This document shows positions 7,447 through 11,608 of a stretch of DNA of 11,608 nucleotides, piece by piece (the first letter of the stretch is position 1; the number at the start of each line of letters is the position of its first letter). Below the pieces are notes generated by a model. That model did no database searches, was not told the origin of the DNA, and saw only the letters and a list, made by a program, of their open reading frames with translations. The position numbers and the translations under genes are program-made. The stretch spans positions 1-11,608 of the forward strand of contig DDMR01000076.1 in assembly GCA_002340925.1 (NCBI GenBank). Reading direction: 5' to 3'. Source of the DNA: Actinobacteria bacterium UBA2541. GTDB lineage: Bacteria > Actinomycetota > Actinomycetes > Nanopelagicales > Nanopelagicaceae.

Positions 7447-8392
7447 TGGCCGATTCCCAGGCATCGCTGACCATTTTTTCGATATCGAATTTTGGTCTCC
7501 ACTTTAAAGCCCGTCCAGCCAATGAAATATCTGCAACCAAAACCGCTGGGTCACCAGATCTTCTGGAAGTGATTTCGACTGGAATTGCTCTTCCTAATAC
7601 CTTGGTTGCCGCGCTAATAACTTCAGCCACCGAATATCCACTGCCACTGCCGAGATTAATTATCTGATGTTTGCCTGGAGCCAAGTTCTCTAGGGCAAGG
7701 ATATGAGCATCGATTAAATCGGCCACATGAATGTAATCTCGGATACAGGTGCCATCTTTTGTCGGCCAATCGTCGCCAAAAATTTTAATTGAATTTTCAA
7801 CTGTCGAGCGCAATAAATTAGGAATCAGATGGGTCTCTGGGTTGTGGCGCTCGGCCAACCACCCAAACTTTGATTTATATGCGCCAGCTACATTGAAATA
7901 TCTAAGGCTTATTGCCGCTAAACCAGATTTGGCTTCTTCGGTGATCAGCTTGTCTACTGCCAATTTAGTCGCACCATATGGACTAGTTGGTTCGGTCTTA
8001 GCGCTTTCACTGATGGGGATTACTTCTGGTTCGCCATAGGTTGCTGCTGTTGATGAGAAAACTAGTTTTGAAATCTTTGCCAGGGACATCTGCCTAAGTA
8101 AATTCTTGGTTCCGTTCACATTTACTTCAAAGTAAAGGTCAGGCTTCTCGACTGACTCACCGACTAAAGATTTTGCGGCAAAATGAAAGACTGCTTCGCA
8201 ACCAGATAGCGCAAATGCAAGAGATTCCTCGCTTAAAACTGAGCCGTTAATGAACTTTGCACCAGCCACAACTGCATCGCGGTGACCAGTTGAACAGTCA
8301 TCCAGAACAGTTACATCGAAACCACGTTCCAAAAGCATCGCAGTTGCGACTGAACCAATATAGCCAGCGCCACCAGTTACCAGAACGCGCAT
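7427..8392 (-). CDS. galE: UDP-glucose 4-epimerase
   Basis: NAD-dependent short-chain dehydrogenase-type epimerase interconverting UDP-galactose and UDP-glucose, cytoplasmic. The protein is 321 aa from the ATG at 8392. The Rossmann motif GGAGYIG is at residues 7-13, acidic LDDCSTGH (30-37) follows beta-2, and FHFAAKSLVGESV lies at 69-81. The catalytic Ser/Thr region is FSSTAATYG (112-120) and the YxxxK pair is Tyr139/Lys143 in SPYGATK. LRYFNVAGAY (163-172) and DGTCIRDYIHVADL (213-226) are classic GalE substrate-domain motifs. The frame is open further upstream into galT, but MRVLVTGGAG is the standard GalE N-terminus. Stop and start of galT/galE share one base (TAATG) and no Shine-Dalgarno is visible, so translation is probably coupled to galT. 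UDP-GlcNAc epimerase activity cannot be excluded. Confidence 0.96.
   Translation of the reverse strand: MRVLVTGGAGYIGSVATAMLLERGFDVTVLDDCSTGHRDAVVAGAKFINGSVLSEESLAFALSGCEAVFHFAAKSLVGESVEKPDLYFEVNVNGTKNLLRQMSLAKISKLVFSSTAATYGEPEVIPISESAKTEPTSPYGATKLAVDKLITEEAKSGLAAISLRYFNVAGAYKSKFGWLAERHNPETHLIPNLLRSTVENSIKIFGDDWPTKDGTCIRDYIHVADLIDAHILALENLAPGKHQIINLGSGSGYSVAEVISAATKVLGRAIPVEITSRRSGDPAVLVADISLAGRALKWRPKFDIEKMVSDAWESANAQYRK
7455..7458 (-). promoter_or_regulatory. GGGA ribosome-binding site favouring galK ATG 7446
   Basis: On the minus strand GGGA ends 8 nt before the ATG at 7446-7444. The alternative in-frame ATG at 7464 has only a weak purine tract. This shifts the preferred galK start 18 nt downstream of the longest reading frame. 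Confidence 0.4.
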
Positions 8393-9519
8393 TAGATTTT
8401 TACATCGCGCAGTTGTGCGGCAGATTGCTCCGGTTTGAGATCCATAATAAAAGCCTGCATCGCAGATTCTGATCCTGCAAGATACTTTAACTTTCCGGGG
8501 GCTCTGCGAATACTTGTGATTTGTAGATGTAAACCAAGTGCGCTGCGCCCAATATGAACAGGTGCTTGATGCCAAGATGCCATATATGCCATCTCAATTC
8601 CAAAAACGCCATCTAGTCGCTGTAGAGATTCTTTAGCTACCGCGCCGAAGGAATCTGCCTGAGCATCTGTAAGTTCTGCAAGATCGGCAGTAAATACCTT
8701 TGGTGCGATATGGATTTCAAAGGGATACCTTGATGCAAATGGAACATATGCAATCCAGTCGCTGTTCTGCGCAACGATTCGAACTTCATCCTTTACTTCA
8801 CGAGCAATAATGTCGGTGATAAGTGGGCGTGAATGTTTTGCCAGATGGTCTGTTGCGATTTGCAACATCTTCTCAACTCTTGGTGGCAGATATGAATAAG
8901 CATAAATCTGGCCATGTGGATGGTGAAGAGTTACTCCAACTTCAACTCCACGATTTTCAAAGGTGAAGATATGAGCAATATTAGGCAACTTCGAAATCTC
9001 ACGAGTGCGATCACGCCAAGCTTCCATAACAATTCGAATTTGTTCTAGCGAAAGAGATCCAAAGTGCGCTTCATGGTTATCGGTATAGCAGAGAACTTCA
9101 CAGAAGCCAGCTGCATCAACAATCGGGGAATTCAAACCGTCATATGCTGGCAACTTCCAATCCTTCTGGGCAAGTGCAAGTGAAGGTGAGAGATTTTCAA
9201 AGACTGCAACTTCATAATTCGATTCGGGAATCTCTGATTGCAGACCTGGTTTACTTGGGCAGAGTGGACATAATTCCTTTGGTGGCAAGAACGCTCGGGC
9301 TTGGCGATGAGCCGCCATAACAACCCACTCATTTGTAAGCGCATCTAACCTAAGTTCACCAAGTCCCGGACGTTTCTCGACCGGTCTAGTGTCTACAGCT
9401 TCACGAACAACTGTCTTTGAATCGTAATAAGAGATTGTTCGGCCATCACTTAACTTGCGATCTTGGCGCACGATGCCGTGGCTCAACGGGATCGATTTTT
9501 CGTTGCTCACAGGAGCCAA
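8392..9519 (-). CDS. galT: Galactose-1-phosphate uridylyltransferase
   Basis: HIT-superfamily transferase that swaps UMP between UDP-glucose and galactose-1-phosphate, the middle Leloir step, in the cytoplasm. The longest form is 375 aa. Zinc ligands include Cys84 and Cys87 in ELCPLCPS, probably the His of YTDNHEAHF (His149), and His200. The nucleophile is His202 in HHPHGQ. ELRLDALTNEWVVMAAHRQARAF (55-77), VFENLSPSL (106-114), and the C-terminal FEIHIAPK (268-275) and MASWHQAPVH (313-322) are all family segments. The start is uncertain: TTG 9519 gives the longest product, GTG 9510 and GTG 9471 are also in frame, and none has a strong Shine-Dalgarno. It begins about 19 nt after the lysozyme stop and overlaps galE by one base, heading the galTEK unit. 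Confidence 0.94.
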   Translation of the reverse strand: MAPVSNEKSIPLSHGIVRQDRKLSDGRTISYYDSKTVVREAVDTRPVEKRPGLGELRLDALTNEWVVMAAHRQARAFLPPKELCPLCPSKPGLQSEIPESNYEVAVFENLSPSLALAQKDWKLPAYDGLNSPIVDAAGFCEVLCYTDNHEAHFGSLSLEQIRIVMEAWRDRTREISKLPNIAHIFTFENRGVEVGVTLHHPHGQIYAYSYLPPRVEKMLQIATDHLAKHSRPLITDIIAREVKDEVRIVAQNSDWIAYVPFASRYPFEIHIAPKVFTADLAELTDAQADSFGAVAKESLQRLDGVFGIEMAYMASWHQAPVHIGRSALGLHLQITSIRRAPGKLKYLAGSESAMQAFIMDLKPEQSAAQLRDVKI

Positions 9520-9539
9520 CTCTATCTTTGGTTATCTTT
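9520..9539 (-). repeat. Two 10-bp near-repeats (AAAGATAnnn) before galT
   Basis: On the minus strand AAAGATAACC is followed directly by AAAGATAGAG, so AAAGATA recurs at exactly one helical turn immediately ahead of the galT TTG. A small hairpin, GTTAT/ATAAC with a 6-nt loop, overlaps the first copy and the lysozyme stop codon. It lacks a GC-rich stem and T-tract, so it is not a convincing terminator. Any operator role is speculation. Confidence 0.25.
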
Positions 9540-10828
9540 TAATAACGAATTTGCCCCGCGCAGGTATCTACTGGCTTAGGTGCTGGCTTCTTTGTTGGTG
9601 ATGGCTTAGGCGTTGGGGTTGGGCCCTGGGTTACTTCGAACAACACCGGCATGACCGCACTTGCATGAGTTTTTGATTCATCGAAGTATTCAACATATCC
9701 AACATAGCTGCCGGCGATTAGTCCAGAAACTTTCAAAGTCCATCTTCCAGATGCAGATCGAATTACTTGTTGAACTCCAGCTTCAACAGTTGTATCAGCT
9801 GAAACAAATCGCACGCTACCGGTAACAACATGGGTGCCATTTGGACGAACTGCATCCACCACAAAATTCGCCTTGTCGTTTGTCGTTATCGAACTAGAAC
9901 TAGATAACAAGGTTGCCGTCGTAGTTTCATTGTAAGGAAGGAGATCAACATCATCTGGCTTCCAAATACCCTTAGTCAACGCATAAAACTTCTCTTCCCC
10001 ACCATTAAACACATTTAAATCTATTCTCGAACTTGCAACACCATATTTCGAACCTTTACCGCAAGATGAGTACTGCCAAATCGTGTAGTCAGCGGTGCAA
10101 TCTGACTTAGTCCACGAGTGCACAAAGCAACCAACGCTCTTCATTCCCGGATGATTTGTTGGTTCTGCAGGATCAATCCCATATGCCGCAATCCATAACG
10201 GATACTTTGCAAAGTGCTTTGATCGCGCCTTTGCGCTCTGTAAGAAATTTGGATATGAATAAATAAAGGGCAGACGCTTAGTTTTGAGAGTTATCTCCTT
10301 TAACCAAGTTTTCGCCCACAATGAAACGTGGGCACGGCTTGCATACTTCTGACAGACTCCTGAAATTCTGCGAACACAGTTCGTTTCTAAATCCAGCGCA
10401 ACAGGTAAATCTTGTTCGGTATAGCCGCCAATCTCACCAAGTCGCCAAATAACTTTCTGCGCTTGTGTCTTTGCATCTGCAATAATTTCTGCTCTAACTT
10501 TGGTATCAGGTATATATGCAAAGTAATAAAAGCCGGTATATAAACCAGCAGCCTGAGCTGCTTTACGATCTTCAATCAAATATTTTCTAGCAAGTGAATC
10601 AGCTGATGGTTGGGAATCTGCGCCTTTTATCATTACGAAGCGGACACCAGTTTTCGCCATTTTTTGATAATTAATTGGCTTGCCGTATGGACGTTGCCAC
10701 ATACTGATATCAACACCATGAATGCGATTTCCAGGTCCCGCTGCAACAAGCGGCAGTGGCCCCAAAGCAACCACATTATTTGTTACTAAGGTTAGGCAGA
10801 GCGTCAGGAGGATAAATAGTTTTTTCAA
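9539..10828 (-). CDS. Secreted GH25 lysozyme with Ig-like domain and Pro-rich tail
   Basis: A 429-residue secreted glycoside hydrolase family 25 (Chalaropsis-type) muramidase, expected to cut the MurNAc-GlcNAc bond of peptidoglycan. Residues 1-22 form a Sec signal peptide (MKK then a hydrophobic stretch ending VVALG). The catalytic domain (about 35-285) shows GVDISMWQ (Asp40), VALDLETN (Asp146 and Glu148, the acidic catalytic pair), LWIAAYG (211-217), TIWQYSS (249-255) and SSRIDLNVFNG with Asp270. An Ig-like domain of the bacterial repeat type follows (about 303-400), then a PTPTPKPSP-rich linker (402-420) and a short tail ending DTCAGQIRY. Several cysteines suggest disulfides. TTG start, supported by GGAGGT 9 nt upstream; its first bases overlap the previous gene's stop (TTGA). 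Role could be wall turnover, division or attack on other bacteria. Confidence 0.92.
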   Translation of the reverse strand: MKKLFILLTLCLTLVTNNVVALGPLPLVAAGPGNRIHGVDISMWQRPYGKPINYQKMAKTGVRFVMIKGADSQPSADSLARKYLIEDRKAAQAAGLYTGFYYFAYIPDTKVRAEIIADAKTQAQKVIWRLGEIGGYTEQDLPVALDLETNCVRRISGVCQKYASRAHVSLWAKTWLKEITLKTKRLPFIYSYPNFLQSAKARSKHFAKYPLWIAAYGIDPAEPTNHPGMKSVGCFVHSWTKSDCTADYTIWQYSSCGKGSKYGVASSRIDLNVFNGGEEKFYALTKGIWKPDDVDLLPYNETTTATLLSSSSSITTNDKANFVVDAVRPNGTHVVTGSVRFVSADTTVEAGVQQVIRSASGRWTLKVSGLIAGSYVGYVEYFDESKTHASAVMPVLFEVTQGPTPTPKPSPTKKPAPKPVDTCAGQIRY

Positions 10829-11097
10829 GATTCGATAACCTCCAACTTCCGTCCAGTAACTTCCAATATAGCGGACACTAGTTTGGCAGTTTGTTCGGGT
10901 TTACGTGCTGATTTGAAGTTGTGGTCGCCACTAAATTTTTCACTATCGGCAAAGCTCACCTCCAAAACGTTGCCCTCAAGTTTTACTAATCTGGCATCAA
11001 ACCAGAGCAGCCAAGCGACGCGATCTACTTCTAATACTGCATCTAGAACTTGATTCCAAGATGCCTTTAGCGTTTCCAGTGAGAATTCTGAGTTCAT
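10825..11097 (-). CDS. Small protein resembling DnaX (tau/gamma) C-terminal domain III
   Basis: A 90-residue soluble protein without signal peptide or membrane helix. The pattern LKASWNQVLDAVLEVDRVAWLL, then an Ala/Leu-rich strand, GNVLEVSFADSEKF, a charged linker, a helix (EQTAKLVSAILEVTG) and a final strand RKLEVIE, matches by eye the domain at the end of actinobacterial DNA polymerase III gamma/tau subunits (W-x(3)-L-x(2)-V spacing, WxLL, then GxxLxxxF). Here it stands alone without the AAA+ ATPase part. The match is from memory of the family and unverified. Its ATG overlaps the GlcF-like stop (ATGA) and its stop overlaps the lysozyme start (TTGA), so all three are translationally linked. 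A role in DNA replication is not implied by this context; function is unknown. Confidence 0.7.
   Translation of the reverse strand: MNSEFSLETLKASWNQVLDAVLEVDRVAWLLWFDARLVKLEGNVLEVSFADSEKFSGDHNFKSARKPEQTAKLVSAILEVTGRKLEVIES
10838..10843 (-). promoter_or_regulatory. Strong Shine-Dalgarno (GGAGGT) for the lysozyme TTG start
   Basis: GGAGGT on the minus strand ends 9 nt before TTG 10828 and lies within the last codons of the preceding 90-aa gene. Its near-perfect match to the anti-Shine-Dalgarno makes the unusual TTG start convincing. Confidence 0.7.
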
Positions 11098-11608
11098 TGA
11101 TTCTGGGAATTCGCAACTAATTCAGCAAGGTGAATGACCTTAGTTTTTACTCGAGCCCGGCGAAGTTCAGTCACTAATTGTCTAGTGCATCCGGGATTTA
11201 CAGTTGCAATGTAATCAAGATTTAGGGCTTTGATATCAGCAATCTTCTGACTAACAACTTTGCGACTATTTTTCTTCTGCAGCAGTGCATAACTTCCAGC
11301 AGCCCCACAACAATCAGCCGCACCAGGGACCTCAACAAGATCACCCAACTGCTTCAAAATTTCTCGGGGTTCGACAAAAACTCCCATGCCATTTCGTAGG
11401 TGACAAGAATCTTGCAGGCCGACACGAATCTTGCGTCCAGCTTTTGTGATTGGCTTTAATTCGATATCACGCTTGAACCACCACTGTGAAAATTCTTGAA
11501 CTCGGTCAGCGCCGATAACAGAAGATAGATGTGCAGCGCAGCCACCGGCGGTAGTAAGAATCGTTCCAGGAAGCTTGGCTCCCAAAGCCTTCGCCATCTC
11601 CTTACCCT
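11094..11608 (-). CDS. GlcF-like iron-sulfur oxidoreductase, C-terminal part (5' end outside window)
   Basis: The C-terminal 170 or so residues of a CCG-domain (cysteine-rich) Fe-S oxidoreductase, most like the iron-sulfur subunit GlcF of glycolate oxidase, which passes electrons from a flavin subunit towards the quinone pool at the membrane. Visible are TILTTAGGCAAHL, the end of the first cysteine-rich repeat, and a second repeat with DSCHLRNGMG, ADCCGAAGSYALL and NPGCTRQL, followed by the closing VIHLAELVA. The two N-terminal 4Fe-4S ferredoxin motifs would lie beyond the right edge. The frame stays open through base 11608; ATG 11597, although preceded by AGGAG, falls inside the conserved region and is taken as internal. 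Other CCG-domain partners such as LutA or GlpC-type proteins are possible, so no symbol is assigned. It overlaps the next gene by 4 nt. Confidence 0.85.
   Translation of the reverse strand, partial: GKEMAKALGAKLPGTILTTAGGCAAHLSSVIGADRVQEFSQWWFKRDIELKPITKAGRKIRVGLQDSCHLRNGMGVFVEPREILKQLGDLVEVPGAADCCGAAGSYALLQKKNSRKVVSQKIADIKALNLDYIATVNPGCTRQLVTELRRARVKTKVIHLAELVANSQNQ

Noticed and set aside
7431-8472. Several plus-strand reading frames opposite galE and galT
   Set aside because: They are low-complexity mirror frames of well-supported genes with no family resemblance or start signals.
8393-8575. N-terminal extension of GalE by about 61 residues
   Set aside because: It overlaps the conserved end of GalT, and GalE proteins begin at MRVLVTGGAG, which matches ATG 8392 with TAATG coupling.
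9530-9547. Intrinsic terminator after the lysozyme gene
   Set aside because: The hairpin stem is only 5 AT-rich pairs and no T-tract follows on the minus strand.
10796-10828. Lipoprotein signal in the lysozyme (Cys11 after LLTL)
   Set aside because: The residue before the cysteine is Leu rather than Gly, Ala or Ser, and the hydrophobic stretch continues past it, so an ordinary Sec signal peptide fits better.
11586-11597. ATG 11597 with upstream AGGAG as the start of a short independent gene
   Set aside because: The frame continues to the window edge and the protein is only the C-terminal CCG region of a longer GlcF-like family member, so the site is more likely internal.

Overview
The window reads as a chromosomal segment of an actinobacterium with an unusually AT-rich genome (coding sequence looks to be in the mid-40s % G+C by eye, not counted). 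Genes are tightly packed with overlapping stops and starts, and several TTG or GTG starts are needed. The protein types are actinobacterial: single-chain glycyl-tRNA synthetase, dGTPase-like protein next to DNA primase, GalE beginning MRVLVTGGAGYIGSV, and GalT with a CPLCPS zinc motif. A streamlined freshwater lineage such as the acI/Nanopelagicales group would fit, but this is inference from style, not an identification.

Layout. Positions 1-6319 run on the plus strand: the 3' end of glyS, a DusB-type tRNA-dihydrouridine synthase, a membrane-anchored DUF218 (SanA/YdcF-like) protein, a dGTPase-like HD phosphohydrolase, DNA primase dnaG, a tRNA-Asn(GTT) gene, and a membrane protein that joins a four-helix DoxX/DoxD-like module to a C-terminal Rieske [2Fe-2S] domain. 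Positions 6316-11608 run on the minus strand. In transcription order they hold the 3' end of a GlcF-like iron-sulfur oxidoreductase gene, a 90-residue protein resembling the C-terminal domain III of DnaX, a secreted GH25 lysozyme with an Ig-like tail, and the Leloir operon galT-galE-galK. The two blocks converge with stop codons overlapping by 3 bp.

How the genes work together. The left half is information processing: tRNA charging and modification, dNTP pool control and replication priming, plus a tRNA. The right half centres on sugar use: GalK phosphorylates galactose, GalT exchanges it with UDP-glucose, and GalE regenerates UDP-glucose. No sugar transporter, mutarotase or regulator is visible in the window. 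The lysozyme is transcribed just ahead of galT, and the chain glcF-like/90-aa/lysozyme is joined by 4-nt overlaps, so the minus block may be one long transcript.

Most of the window is ordinary core genome. The items worth a second look are the DoxX-Rieske fusion with an internal twin-arginine motif just before its last membrane helix, and the free-standing DnaX-domain-III-like protein. There are no CRISPR arrays, insertion sequences, phage genes or long repeats, and no gene-free stretch over 300 bases.
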